Assembly: GCF_014196595.1 (NCBI RefSeq)
Contig: NZ_JACIEA010000001.1
Span: 73,585 to 137,584 of the forward strand
Source: Sphingorhabdus rigui
GTDB lineage: Bacteria; Pseudomonadota; Alphaproteobacteria; Sphingomonadales; Sphingomonadaceae
Direction of reading: 5' to 3'
Length of the DNA stretch: 64,000 bases
The position numbers and the translations under genes were made by a program. The stretch's first letter is position 1; the number at the start of each line of letters is the position of its first letter. The notes beneath the pieces were generated by a model. The model was not told the DNA's origin, made no database searches, and worked only from the letters and a program-made list of their open reading frames with translations. Positions 1 through 8,849 of the stretch are shown here, in pieces.

Positions 1-618
1 CAAAACATTCCCCCAAACCCATATCGTTGGCACCATTTCGGACAATAGCCACACCGCGAGGAACCCCCATGCCGTAGGCTGCGTCAGCACCAATATGCCG
101 GTGCCGATAAGGCGGATGATAGGCACCAGCATGTCCGGAATGGCGGCGTCACCAAAACGGTCGTTGATGCGCAGCAGCCCTGTCGGTGTCGAACGGGCGG
201 ACAGCACCAAAAGGGTGGTGAAGCCGACCACGGCGATTGCCTCTGAATCACTCCAGCCTTGGTTGTATGCAAGCGCCCATGCGCCGACCATCGCGACCAG
301 AAACGCCAGCAATGCCCCTATTATATCAAGGATCAGGCAAAACCATGTGAGTTCGGCCAGCTTTTGATCGGACTTTGTGTGCACCAACGTCGTGCCGTAC
401 CGGATCAGAATTTGCCACGTCTGGAACGATGTAAAGCTGGATATCGTTTGGGCAAAGCTGAAGATCAGCATGAATTTGCCAAATTCTGCCGCACCCAAGC
501 TTTGGGTAGAAACGGCAAGGTAAATAAGGCTGAGCACCGCAGAGGTGGTCTTTGGCAAGAACAGCCACGCGCCCGATTGCAAAATGCGGCGCCCACTCCC
601 CCGTTTTTGTTCAGCCAT
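1..618 (-). CDS. Wzx-like polysaccharide flippase, N-terminal part (cut by window edge)
   Basis: An open minus-strand frame starts with ATG at 618 and runs off the left edge after 206 codons without a stop. The visible part has alternating hydrophobic segments at about residues 17-35, 46-62 and 90-115 and further ones beyond 165. An early GAAEFGKF-type stretch is typical of oligosaccharide flippases of the MOP superfamily (Wzx/polysaccharide biosynthesis protein). Such proteins turn lipid-linked glycans across the inner membrane. It is divergent from a glycerophosphotransferase-like gene, which suggests a shared role in a surface polymer. No clear Shine-Dalgarno sequence precedes the ATG. Substrate is unknown, and the family call rests on the N-terminal half only. 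Confidence 0.75.
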   Translation of the reverse strand, partial: MAEQKRGSGRRILQSGAWLFLPKTTSAVLSLIYLAVSTQSLGAAEFGKFMLIFSFAQTISSFTSFQTWQILIRYGTTLVHTKSDQKLAELTWFCLILDIIGALLAFLVAMVGAWALAYNQGWSDSEAIAVVGFTTLLVLSARSTPTGLLRINDRFGDAAIPDMLVPIIRLIGTGILVLTQPTAWGFLAVWLLSEMVPTIWVWGNVL

Positions 619-746
619 TACGCCAGACCCCCGATCAGTCTGCGGGACTAGTGCACTTCCGCCGTTAATCAAAGCCATGTCATGACGCGCCGGAAAAAAA
701 CTGAGCGTGCTGCAAACTGGTCGCAAAAATCTAGCAATGGCGATAG

Positions 747-1985
747 ATGCTTTCTTGTATGAATAATCCACGACACCAGAAGGCTGCGGCGTCCGTCAAA
801 TCGGACGTCATTTTCCTGTTCAACCATGATGCGGGCCACCAAGTGGCGCATTTGGCGGGGATAGCCGGCGCATTCGCGTTGCGTGAAAAAGCCTACCGGG
901 CGATTGTCGCCTTTGGCAGTGACGTGACGCGAAAAGAGGTCGAAAGGCTGCTGACGCCTGAGCAGATTGCCGCCTTGCATTGGCGGTCGCTGGCGTTACC
1001 CGAATGGCTCGAGACGCTTACCAGCGGCCTGAACAGATTGGTGCCCGTTCACCGGATATTGCGTTTATATTGGCATAATGCGTTCTTACGGAAATCCGTC
1101 GCCATCGTGTCGACGGAACGCACCTGCCTGACCCTCAAACGCCATTGGACCAAATTTCGCCGCCGCAAACATTGCCCTGCCTTTGTCTGTGTGCCCCATG
1201 GGGCGGGGGACCGGAATGTATCTTTTCACCCTGCATTCCGGGACTTTGACCTGTTGATGGTCAGCGGACAAAAGGTTGTGGACCAGATGGTGGATGCGGG
1301 CGTGTCCACGCCCGAACGCTGCCGGATCATCGGTTATCCAAAGTTCGACATTTTGCGGGGGCGCACCCCCGAAACATTTTTCGACAACGGCAAGCCGACC
1401 TTTTTATACAATCCGCATTTCGACCCACATATGTCCAGCTGGTTCGATCACGGGGCGGACATATTGGAATTTTTTTATCAGAATGCGGACCGTTACAATC
1501 TGATCTTTGCGCCGCATGTGATGCTATTCTATAAAAAGGTGCATATTTCGCCCGAATATCGCGTGACCCGCACGCGGCCCGACATTGATCCCAAATATTA
1601 TGATGCCCCGAATATCCGGATCGATGTGGATAGCGCGCGCCTGTTTGACATGAGCTATACCCTGTCCGCAGACGTCTATATTGGCGATGTTTCAAGCCAG
1701 GTGTATGAATTTCTGCATCGTCCGCGCGCCTGTTTTTTCATCGATACGCACAGTGTGGTCGCGCCCGGCGCTCCGCCCGAATATGATTTCTGGAACAACG
1801 GCCCGGTTGTCCGCACGGCCAAGCAGTTGATAGCATTGTTGCCCGATCATGCGCAGATTGCCGCCCAATATCGCAAAGCCCAAGAGCAGCGCATGGCCTA
1901 CACCGCCGACCAAAGCGATCCGCGCCCAGCCTCGGACCGCGGTGGGGAGGCTTTGGGTCGATATATTGAAAGCTTAGCTGGCTGA
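747..1985 (+). CDS. CDP-glycerol:glycerophosphotransferase-like protein
   Basis: A 412-aa protein, or 408 aa if the ATG at 759 is used. It resembles the TagF/TagB-type glycerophosphotransferases, which use CDP-activated polyols to build or decorate teichoic-acid-like polymers. Family-like motifs are PHGAGDRN (residues 150-157), an FAPHV segment near 255, and YIGDVSSQVYEF from about 311, the acidic/Ser-Ser motif of this fold. No membrane segment is seen, so the enzyme should be cytoplasmic or peripheral. It lies between a flippase and a HAD/nucleotidyltransferase pair, consistent with a small surface-polymer locus. Exact donor and acceptor cannot be read from sequence. Confidence 0.72.
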   Translation: MLSCMNNPRHQKAAASVKSDVIFLFNHDAGHQVAHLAGIAGAFALREKAYRAIVAFGSDVTRKEVERLLTPEQIAALHWRSLALPEWLETLTSGLNRLVPVHRILRLYWHNAFLRKSVAIVSTERTCLTLKRHWTKFRRRKHCPAFVCVPHGAGDRNVSFHPAFRDFDLLMVSGQKVVDQMVDAGVSTPERCRIIGYPKFDILRGRTPETFFDNGKPTFLYNPHFDPHMSSWFDHGADILEFFYQNADRYNLIFAPHVMLFYKKVHISPEYRVTRTRPDIDPKYYDAPNIRIDVDSARLFDMSYTLSADVYIGDVSSQVYEFLHRPRACFFIDTHSVVAPGAPPEYDFWNNGPVVRTAKQLIALLPDHAQIAAQYRKAQEQRMAYTADQSDPRPASDRGGEALGRYIESLAG

Positions 1986-1994
1986 AGCGGGCGC

Positions 1995-2669
1995 CTATGC
2001 GCTGCGGAAATCGAGCACGCCCCAATTGGCCTCGGCAGCCGCCTTCATAAAGCGTTTGGAGGGGTTCACCACATAACCTTCGTCAGCGAAGTCTAAAGTG
2101 AACCGGTCGCTCAGATCGTCCGAATAAAAACGGATATGCGCATCTTTGCGGTTAATGCCTTGTTGCGACAGCCATTCCTGCACGCGGCGCAATTTTTCTG
2201 CGGCATAGCAATTCTCGCCGTCGATGCGGTGCATCAATTGGCCGTCTGCTTCGCCGATATGACGCGTCGCAATAACGGCATCAAAACCAATTTTGGCGCC
2301 GATGTTGCCGGCATAAAAATGGGGTGCAGCGGTTGCCATCACCAACAACGCCCCGCGCGCGCGATCGGCGTCAATGCGGGCAACGGCCCCCGGCTGAAGG
2401 CCTTCGCGCACAAGCTGTTCGGCAAAATGGGCGACGATATTGGGTAAGCTGTCCGGACAGATTTGGCGTCCGATAAACATCGCGATCCCAAATTGTTTCA
2501 GGGGTTTGCGTCCATATAGGCCAAGCTTATATCCCAGCATCGCCGCGATCCAGACCGGCAGTAATGCCAGCCGAATGGGCGCGGTCCGCCGGGCATAAAA
2601 TAGCAGAAAATGCGTAAATGTCGGGCGACGGGTTATCGTCTTGTCGAGATCATATATTGCAATATTCAT
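1995..2669 (-). CDS. HAD-IB family phosphatase
   Basis: A 224-aa haloacid-dehalogenase-type hydrolase starting at the ATG at 2669, where the DLDKT nucleophile motif (D7, D9) sits at the expected N-terminal position. A longer reading frame upstream would add 69 residues with no homology, so it was refused. Residues 25-50 form a hydrophobic cap segment. Further HAD motifs are an ATAAPH segment near 115 and YSDDLSDRF near 185. The HAD-IB class holds phosphoserine-phosphatase-like and lipid-phosphate-type phosphatases. Its start faces the nucleotidyltransferase gene across about 80 bp, so the two may share a control region. Substrate is unknown. Confidence 0.78.
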   Translation of the reverse strand: MNIAIYDLDKTITRRPTFTHFLLFYARRTAPIRLALLPVWIAAMLGYKLGLYGRKPLKQFGIAMFIGRQICPDSLPNIVAHFAEQLVREGLQPGAVARIDADRARGALLVMATAAPHFYAGNIGAKIGFDAVIATRHIGEADGQLMHRIDGENCYAAEKLRRVQEWLSQQGINRKDAHIRFYSDDLSDRFTLDFADEGYVVNPSKRFMKAAAEANWGVLDFRSA

Positions 2670-2738
2670 ATTTGGTCGCCAAGCCCCACCCCAAGGTATG
2701 CCAAATATGTTGGCGTGCCCCCCGATTTGGATGCGTTT

Positions 2739-2744
2739 AGGAGA
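2739..2744 (+). promoter_or_regulatory. Shine-Dalgarno AGGAGA deciding a TTG start
   Basis: AGGAGA lies six bases before the TTG at 2751 and is the only good ribosome site in this stretch. It argues for the TTG start of the nucleotidyltransferase rather than the upstream ATG at 2610, which would place the coding start inside the divergent HAD gene. Confidence 0.6.
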
Positions 2745-2750
2745 AGCTGT

Positions 2751-3545
2751 TTGCAAGCGCAATGGACCTGCATCGTCCTTGCCGGGCAAAGGCCTGGTAC
2801 GGATATGTTTGCACAGCATTTCGGGCTGAAGCTGAAAGCTCTGGTGCCCGTGCGCGGCGAACCGATGATTAGCCATGTCGTGCGGACGCTGCGTGCGTCG
2901 CCGCTTATCGGTGAAATCATTGTTCTATGTCAGGAACCCGATGCACTGCGTTCCGCGGTAGATGCCGCAGGTGGCGCAACGTTGGTCGAAAGCCTGAGCA
3001 GTATATCGCTGAGCATCAAACGGCAGGTGGATGCGTTAGGATTTTCGTCGCCGATATTGGTGACCACCGCGGACCACCCCTTGTTAACCGTTGATATGAT
3101 TGCGGAATTTCTAGGAAAAGCGGAGGGCGATGTTGCCATTGCGATGGTGGAATGCAAGACGATGCTGGCGCAATTTCCCGATGCCAAACGCACATGGCTG
3201 CGTTTTTCGGACGGGGCATGGTCCGGCGCAAATCTCTTCGCGTTGATGAGCCCCAAGTCCGCATTCGCACTTGATTTATGGGCAGAGGCCGAACAGGATC
3301 GCAAGAAAGCATGGCGCCTGTTCATGCACTTCGGGGTGCGGCTGGCCCTGCGCGCGCTGACCCGCACGATTGGATTGCGGCAGGCGTTGACCGCTGCGGG
3401 CAAACGCCTTGGCCTTGTTGCTACGCTGGTGCCAATGTCTGACCCTGTCGCTGCAATCGACGTCGATAAGGTTAGCGACCATATATTGGCGGAGCACATT
3501 CTTATCGACCGCGAAACCGGGGCGCGCTCACATTTGGCTGCTTGA
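2751..3545 (+). CDS. MobA-like NTP transferase domain protein
   Basis: About 264 aa when started at the TTG at 2751, chosen for the AGGAGA six bases upstream. The protein then opens directly with the IVLAGQRPG segment, the nucleotide-binding start of MobA/GT-A-like nucleotidyltransferases. Further motifs are a VPVRGEPMI segment and TTADHPLL near residue 105, where the Asp should bind metal. The family activates sugars, polyols or cofactors as CDP-, GDP- or UDP-compounds. Given the neighbouring glycerophosphotransferase and phosphatase, a CDP-polyol or similar activation role is plausible but inferred. Its stop codon is immediately adjacent to the convergent rpoN stop. Confidence 0.65.
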   Translation: MQAQWTCIVLAGQRPGTDMFAQHFGLKLKALVPVRGEPMISHVVRTLRASPLIGEIIVLCQEPDALRSAVDAAGGATLVESLSSISLSIKRQVDALGFSSPILVTTADHPLLTVDMIAEFLGKAEGDVAIAMVECKTMLAQFPDAKRTWLRFSDGAWSGANLFALMSPKSAFALDLWAEAEQDRKKAWRLFMHFGVRLALRALTRTIGLRQALTAAGKRLGLVATLVPMSDPVAAIDVDKVSDHILAEHILIDRETGARSHLAA

Positions 3546-5033
3546 TTAGCGGCCCATTTTCTTTTGCCGCCGCCTTTGCACGGACGATCCGATACCCATA
3601 GCTTCGCGATATTTCGCGACGGTACGTCGGGCAATGTCGAAGCCTTTTGCCGTCAACAAATCGACCAGCGTGTCATCGGACAGGATCTTTTCGCCCTCGG
3701 CATCAATGAGGGATTTGATGTGGCTTTTCACGGCCTCAGCCGACGCGCCCTCACCGTCGGCGGATTGAACGCCCGATGAGAAGAAATATTTGAGATCAAA
3801 CAGACCGCGTCCGCAATGCAGATATTTGTTGCTCGTCACTCGGCTGACGGTGGATTCATGCATGTCGATGGCATCGGCCACTTGCCGCAGCGTGAGTGGC
3901 CGCAAATGGGCGACGCCCTTGCGAAAAAAGCCGTCCTGTTGCTTCACAATCTCGGTGGCGACCTTGACGATGGTGCGCTGTCTTTGATCCATGGCTTTGA
4001 TGAGCCAATTCGCATCCGCCATGCAATCGCTTAGCCAGGCTTTTGTGGCCTTGTCTTGCCCCAGCTCGGCAACATAGCTGCGGTTGATGAGAATGCGGGG
4101 TAGGTTGGCACTGTTCAGTTCGATGGCCCAGCCGTCGCCGCGCGGCGTGATGAATATGTCGGGCGTGACCGCAAGCATATCTTCGCTTTCGAACCGGCAG
4201 CCGGGCTTTGGATCATAACCACGCAGTTCCATCAACATATCGCGCAGATCTTCGTCATCGACGCGGCACATGCGCTTAAGCTGGTCAAACGCACCCTTTG
4301 CCACCAAGTCGAGATTGTCGATGAGCTTGGCCATGCAGGGGTCATAACGATCCGCCTCGCGCGCTTGAATAGCAAGGCATTCGGACAGATTGCGCGCCCC
4401 AACGCCGGTTGGATCGAACCGCTGCAACTCCGAAAGCGCCGCCTCCATTTCCGCCATGGGAACGCCAAGCCGGTGGGCCGCCGCCATCAGGTCTTCGCCA
4501 ACATAGCCCGTGGGTTCGATATGTTCGATAATCTGCTGGACCAGAAACAACTGCCGTCCAGACAGGCTGGACCCTGCCTGCGCCATCAAATGTTCACGCA
4601 GGCTGATATCGCGCGCGGCAAAGCTGTCGAAATCAGGGCCGTCGGCGTCAAAGCCGCTGGGCGCGGCGCCGCCCGAAAGCCCAAGCATGCCATCGGCCCC
4701 GCCCACACTATCGGACGGGGTATCATGGTGGAACGTTTCCGCGCTGAAATCGACATCAAGCGCGTCCGATGTGCCTTGGCCATCGCCACTGAGCAGGTCG
4801 TCACTGGCGCGCTCGCCACTGTCGTTCAACGCGGGCGCGAAATCCTCGGTCGGCACATCAGGGGCAATGTCGCTGCTGGCTGTTTCCAAAACGGGATTAC
4901 GTTCGACCTCTTCCGCGATGAACGCTTCAATTTCGAGCGATGATAATGCCAGCAGTTTAATCGCCTGCTGCAGTTGCGGTGTCATCACCAGCGACTGGCT
5001 TTGGCGAAGATCGAGACGGGGTGCTAATGCCAT
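3546..5033 (-). CDS. rpoN: RNA polymerase sigma-54 factor
   Basis: A 495-aa sigma-54. The N-terminal activator-contact region has the Gln/Leu-rich RQSQSLVMTPQLQQAIKLL pattern. An acidic linker covers about residues 55-135, followed by the core-binding domain and a helix-turn-helix around the LTLRQVADAIDMHESTVSRV segment. The RpoN box ARRTVAKYR is at residues 468-476 and recognises the -24 promoter element. It directs transcription that depends on AAA+ activators. The gene is last in a minus-strand run rnd-lptC-lptA-lptB-rpoN, the usual alphaproteobacterial order. The ATG at 5033 gives the expected conserved N-terminus. Confidence 0.97.
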   Translation of the reverse strand: MALAPRLDLRQSQSLVMTPQLQQAIKLLALSSLEIEAFIAEEVERNPVLETASSDIAPDVPTEDFAPALNDSGERASDDLLSGDGQGTSDALDVDFSAETFHHDTPSDSVGGADGMLGLSGGAAPSGFDADGPDFDSFAARDISLREHLMAQAGSSLSGRQLFLVQQIIEHIEPTGYVGEDLMAAAHRLGVPMAEMEAALSELQRFDPTGVGARNLSECLAIQAREADRYDPCMAKLIDNLDLVAKGAFDQLKRMCRVDDEDLRDMLMELRGYDPKPGCRFESEDMLAVTPDIFITPRGDGWAIELNSANLPRILINRSYVAELGQDKATKAWLSDCMADANWLIKAMDQRQRTIVKVATEIVKQQDGFFRKGVAHLRPLTLRQVADAIDMHESTVSRVTSNKYLHCGRGLFDLKYFFSSGVQSADGEGASAEAVKSHIKSLIDAEGEKILSDDTLVDLLTAKGFDIARRTVAKYREAMGIGSSVQRRRQKKMGR

Positions 5034-5061
5034 GACGTTATGGTTCCGTCATCGCCGCAAA

Positions 5062-5847
5062 TCACATTGCAAAACTCTCGCCGAGATATAGGCGGCGCAC
5101 ATTGGGATCCGCGACCAACGCCTCGGGCGACCCTGCGAACAGAACCTGCCCACCATAAATGATGCAGGCGCGGTCAACGATATCCAGCGTTTCGCGCACA
5201 TTATGATCGGTAATCAGCACGCCGATGCCGCGGGTTTTCAATTCTTTCACAAGGTCGCGAATATCGGAAATGGATATCGGGTCGATGCCGGCGAAAGGTT
5301 CATCGAGCAACATGATCGACGGATTGGCCGCCAGCGCACGCGCAATTTCGCAGCGCCGCCGCTCGCCACCGGACAGCGCCATGGCGGGTGCGCTGCGCAA
5401 CCGGGTGAGGCCAAATTCACCAAGCAATTTTTCCAACCGCTCGTTGCGCGCATCTGCATCGGGTTCTGACATTTCCAGAACAGCGCTGATATTTTGTTCA
5501 ACGGTCATGCCGCGGAAAATTGATGTTTCTTGCGGCAAATAGCCCAAACCCAAAATCGCGCGGCGGTACATCGGCAGGTTGGTGATGTCCGCGCCATCCA
5601 ATGTGATGCGGCCGCTGTCGGGCTTTACCAGCCCCATTATGGAATAAAAGCAGGTGGTTTTACCCGCGCCATTGGGGCCAAGTAGACCCACCACTTCGCC
5701 CTTCGCAACCGAGAGCGACACATCGGTCAATACCGCGCGCTTGTCATAGCTTTTGGCGATGGAAACGACACCCAGTCCGGATTGCACGCCGTCTTGCGTC
5801 GTCGCATCCGCAGCGGGAGAAGTTGCAGTCATGCTATCCATATCCAA
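5062..5847 (-). CDS. lptB: LPS export ABC transporter ATPase LptB
   Basis: A 261-aa ATPase that powers LptB2FGC extraction of lipopolysaccharide from the inner membrane. Walker A GPNGAGKTT is at residues 57-65, the LSGGE signature at 158-162, Walker B with LLDEP at about 180-184, and the switch His in ITDHN near 213. The first 25 residues are an unconserved extension. ATGs at 5847, 5841 and 5832 are all possible starts and none has a strong ribosome site. It follows lptA after about 114 bp and precedes rpoN by 28 bp. Confidence 0.95.
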   Translation of the reverse strand: MDMDSMTATSPAADATTQDGVQSGLGVVSIAKSYDKRAVLTDVSLSVAKGEVVGLLGPNGAGKTTCFYSIMGLVKPDSGRITLDGADITNLPMYRRAILGLGYLPQETSIFRGMTVEQNISAVLEMSEPDADARNERLEKLLGEFGLTRLRSAPAMALSGGERRRCEIARALAANPSIMLLDEPFAGIDPISISDIRDLVKELKTRGIGVLITDHNVRETLDIVDRACIIYGGQVLFAGSPEALVADPNVRRLYLGESFAM

Positions 5848-5961
5848 ATTTCGCCCGCGATTTTGCCGTTGATATCCAACAGACAGCTAATGAATGCTGA
5901 CCCATTTTGCAATTGGCATGATTTATGCTGCCCCGTTTTGGAGGCTGTTTGGGGCTGCCCC

Positions 5962-6486
5962 CTAATTTTTGCGCTGTGGAACGCTAAACGAACCGGTAAC
6001 GCGGCCGCCCGAATTGGTTGTATTGGCAGGGCCACCGCCATTGATCGTTGACCGGCCTGAATTGAGATCAATGACAAGCCTGCCGCCGGTTAGCCGGTTG
6101 CTGCCTTGCACCAGATTCACATTGCCAATCAGTGTGATCAGGCTGGAGTCCAGATCATATATGGCCGAGTTGCTGGTTGCGCGCAGATCATCTTTGGTGA
6201 TGGTCACGCCGCCCGTGGCGTCGAGGCGATTTACATCCACGCCGCCATTGTCGGAATAGGCGGCTGTCACGCGATTTGCCTTGAGCGTAAGCCCCGCCTG
6301 CGTTGCAGTTACGCCGCCGGCAAGAACAACGCGGTCTGCGCGATCCTGAAGCTCCATCGAACCGGCAGCGAAATCGACAGGTGCGTTGCTATCGTGATTG
6401 CGAATAGTTTGCGCCGACGCCGAAGACAGCATCATAATGCCAGCAACTGCGGCGGCCAATCCAAAGGAGATAGAAGCTTTGCTCAT
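5962..6486 (-). CDS. lptA: LPS transport periplasmic protein LptA
   Basis: A 174-aa protein with a signal peptide (hydrophobic run AAAVAGIMML, cleavage near ASA-QT, about residue 25). An OstA/LptA beta-jellyroll follows, with the typical LKANRVTAAY and ATSNSAIYDL repeats. LptA forms the periplasmic bridge carrying LPS from LptC to the outer-membrane LptDE complex. The ATG at 6486 was preferred because longer starts (6507, 6537) would overlap lptC and place residues before the signal peptide. It begins seven bases after the lptC stop. Confidence 0.9.
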   Translation of the reverse strand: MSKASISFGLAAAVAGIMMLSSASAQTIRNHDSNAPVDFAAGSMELQDRADRVVLAGGVTATQAGLTLKANRVTAAYSDNGGVDVNRLDATGGVTITKDDLRATSNSAIYDLDSSLITLIGNVNLVQGSNRLTGGRLVIDLNSGRSTINGGGPANTTNSGGRVTGSFSVPQRKN

Positions 6487-6493
6487 GACGGCC

Positions 6494-7129
6494 TCACTTA
6501 ATCGCATTCTGGTTGATACGCAAACGAACGCCGCCATCTAGTTTAACGACGCGCGTTTCCAGGTCAGCGCGTAATCGTCCTGCATGGAAGGTTCCGACCT
6601 TTGTACGGCCGCTCACTGGTCCAAAGCTCTGCATCGTCCGGTCTTTCAACGACAGCTCCACATTGCTGGCCACCATGTCATAGCCCGGCGATTCAACCGC
6701 CAATGGGCCCGTCACGCGCATGGTTTCCTTGCCAAGGTCATAGCTGCCGCGCTGTGCGATGATGGAGGCTGGGCCGTCCTTCAACGATATCCGGCCCGAC
6801 AGCGATGTCATGTCGAGAACAGGTTGAGCCGATGTCTTCTGAACAGCGCTACCCGCGCGCAGCGAAAAGGGCCGGCCCTTGCTGTCTTCGCCGCGATATA
6901 ATGCTTCAACAACGCGCAACCGCTCACGCGACAGATTCACTTCGTCTTTGTTCAGGACAAAGCTGAGTTCCTGCTTCCCGGTGAAGGGGCTGAACGCCAA
7001 TATAGCGACAAGCAAACCGATGATGCTCGGCAAGACAACACGCATCGCGCGGATAAGGCGGTCATGCCGTCCACCGGGCAATGCCCAGCGTTGACGATAA
7101 CTGCGTTCAAGATCGGCCTGTGCGGACAT
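6494..7129 (-). CDS. lptC: LPS export protein LptC
   Basis: A 211-aa bitopic inner-membrane protein with one N-terminal transmembrane helix at about residues 31-47 (VVLPSIIGLLVAILAF). A periplasmic LptC/YrbK beta-jellyroll follows, with SFSLRAGSA- and LDMTSLSGRI-type strands. It hands LPS from LptB2FG to LptA. It lies between rnd and lptA in the conserved operon. Sequence identity in this family is low, so the call relies on topology, length and context as much as on motifs. Confidence 0.9.
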   Translation of the reverse strand: MSAQADLERSYRQRWALPGGRHDRLIRAMRVVLPSIIGLLVAILAFSPFTGKQELSFVLNKDEVNLSRERLRVVEALYRGEDSKGRPFSLRAGSAVQKTSAQPVLDMTSLSGRISLKDGPASIIAQRGSYDLGKETMRVTGPLAVESPGYDMVASNVELSLKDRTMQSFGPVSGRTKVGTFHAGRLRADLETRVVKLDGGVRLRINQNAIK

Positions 7130-7154
7130 GTTATGTCTCTAACCCGATTAAACC

Positions 7155-7772
7155 TTAACTGTGCCCGAATATATCGGTCTCTGGCCAGCCAGACAGGTCG
7201 AGGTTCGCACGGTGCGGCAGAAAGTCAAAGCAGGCCTGCGCCAAATCGGTGCGGCCTTCGCGTTCCAAACGCACGACAAATTCGGCATGCAGGCGGTGCA
7301 GATAGCGCACATCGCTGGCGGCATAATCTTTTTGCGCTTCGGACAATATGGGGCCGCCCCAGTCGCTTGACTGCTGCTGTTTGGAAATGTCTGTCGACAG
7401 CATTTCCTTCACCAGTTCCTTCAGCCCGTGGCGATCAGTGTAGGTCCGAACAAGGCGCGAGGCGATTTTGGTGCAGAATAACGGCGTCGCGACGACGTTC
7501 AAATAATGCGAAATCGCCGCCAAATCGAATCGGGCATAATGGAACAGCTTCAAACGGGCGGGATCGGCCAGTACGGCACGCAAATTTGGTGCAGAAAAGT
7601 CACTGTTGCGGCCAAAACGCACCAGATGTTCATCGCCGCGTCCGTCGGAAATCTGCAGCAAGCACAGCCTGTCACGCGGGGTGATGAGGCCCATGGTTTC
7701 GGTGTCTACGGCGACAGGGCCATCGGCCAGTACGCCTGCGGGAAGGTCTTCTTCGTGTAAATATACGCTCAT
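7155..7772 (-). CDS. rnd: Ribonuclease D-type 3'-5' exonuclease (short form)
   Basis: A 205-aa DEDDy exonuclease. Exo I has D23-T-E25, Exo II has D83 in HYARFD, and Exo III has Y150 with D154 in YAASDVRYL. It would process the 3' ends of structured RNAs such as tRNA precursors. It is about half the length of E. coli RNase D because the C-terminal HRDC domains are absent, as is common in alphaproteobacteria. The ATG at 7772 starts the conserved domain; an upstream frame extension of 58 codons is not family-like. It heads the lpt-rpoN gene run. Confidence 0.9.
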   Translation of the reverse strand: MSVYLHEEDLPAGVLADGPVAVDTETMGLITPRDRLCLLQISDGRGDEHLVRFGRNSDFSAPNLRAVLADPARLKLFHYARFDLAAISHYLNVVATPLFCTKIASRLVRTYTDRHGLKELVKEMLSTDISKQQQSSDWGGPILSEAQKDYAASDVRYLHRLHAEFVVRLEREGRTDLAQACFDFLPHRANLDLSGWPETDIFGHS

Positions 7773-7987
7773 GCTAGCCCCTTGCCCCACCCGACTGTGC
7801 AAGGCAAATGAAACTACAGTTGGCACCCTGCGATTTTCGGCCGCAATATTTGCTATCGCGTAACCTTTTAATGCGATATACAAAATGCTTGCGCAATCAC
7901 CAACGGCTGCGCTTGTGACGTGCAGTACAGTCGCCCTCGACTGCATAACATAGTGGTTCTGGGCGATGAGAAGGCAAGTAAGAAGTT

Positions 7988-8785
7988 ATGGGTTTTGATC
8001 GCAAGCGTGCTGGCAAAGGCCGGGACAAAAGAGATGGTTTCGGTGATGAAAGCTATGACGGTTATCGCGCACCGTCCCCCTATCAAAGTGATTTTGGCGG
8101 CGGCCGCTCAGGTGGCGGTTACGGCGGCGGAAATAGCGGCGGCGGTGGTGGCGGAGGTGGCTTCGGTGCACCTCGGCGTGGCCCAGGCGGCCCACCAATG
8201 CCAGCCCAAGTCATCGGTTCCGGCAAAGGAATTGTTAAGTTTTTCAATGGTCAAAAGGGCTTTGGCTTCATTCAGGTCGATGGTCGTCCCGATGATGTGT
8301 TCGTACACATCAGCGCGGTTGAGCAAGCTGGCCTGACGGGTCTCGCTGAAGGCCAGCCGCTCGAATTCTCGCTCGTTGAGCGTGGCGGCAAGGTTTCGGC
8401 AACGGACCTCGTCATCGATGGTGAGCCAATGGAAGTGACCGAGCGCGCACCGCGTCCGGATCGTCCAGCATTTGATCGTGACCGCGCTCCGCGTGGCGAT
8501 GACCGTGGTGGCTTCCGCGGTGGTGACCGTGATTCGGCACCACGTGGTCCGCAGCGCGAATCGACTGGCGAACGTGCCAATGGAACCGTCAAATTCTTCA
8601 ACGACATGAAGGGTTTTGGTTTTGTGCAGCGTGATGATGGCGGCGAAGATGTGTTTGTGCACATCTCTGCGCTTGAGCGTTCGGGCATGGGTCAAGTGAC
8701 TCAGGGCGACCGTTTGGCGTTTGACATCGAAATCGATCGTCGCGGCAAATATTCAGCCACGAACTTGGGCCCGCTTTCCGAATAA
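7988..8785 (+). CDS. Two-domain cold-shock protein with Gly/Arg-rich disordered regions
   Basis: A 265-aa RNA/ssDNA-binding protein with two cold-shock domains, at about residues 80-142 and 198-260. Each has RNP1 (KGFGFI 90-95; KGFGFV 208-213) and RNP2 (VFVHI 104-108 and 222-226). The first 75 residues contain a Gly run (GGGGGGGG from 51). The linker 150-197 is rich in Arg, Asp and Gly with RGG-like pieces. Double-CSD proteins are usual in alphaproteobacteria, but the long low-complexity flanks are less so. The role is probably RNA chaperoning. A hairpin terminator follows the stop. The 215-bp upstream gap probably holds the promoter and a leader, though no element was recognised in it. Confidence 0.92.
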   Translation: MGFDRKRAGKGRDKRDGFGDESYDGYRAPSPYQSDFGGGRSGGGYGGGNSGGGGGGGGFGAPRRGPGGPPMPAQVIGSGKGIVKFFNGQKGFGFIQVDGRPDDVFVHISAVEQAGLTGLAEGQPLEFSLVERGGKVSATDLVIDGEPMEVTERAPRPDRPAFDRDRAPRGDDRGGFRGGDRDSAPRGPQRESTGERANGTVKFFNDMKGFGFVQRDDGGEDVFVHISALERSGMGQVTQGDRLAFDIEIDRRGKYSATNLGPLSE

Positions 8786-8806
8786 GCGCGCTTTAGAATT
8801 TCAAAA

Positions 8807-8842
8807 AGGCGGGTGAAGCACAACGCTTCGCCCGCCTTTTTT
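8807..8842 (+). terminator. Rho-independent terminator after the cold-shock gene
   Basis: The stem AGGCGGGTGAAGC pairs with GCTTCGCCCGCCT around a short CACAA-type loop, with one G-T pair, and ends in a T run at 8837-8842. It lies about 20 bp beyond the cold-shock stop and also faces the dps 3' end, so it may serve both genes. Confidence 0.88.
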
Positions 8843-8849
8843 GTATCTA

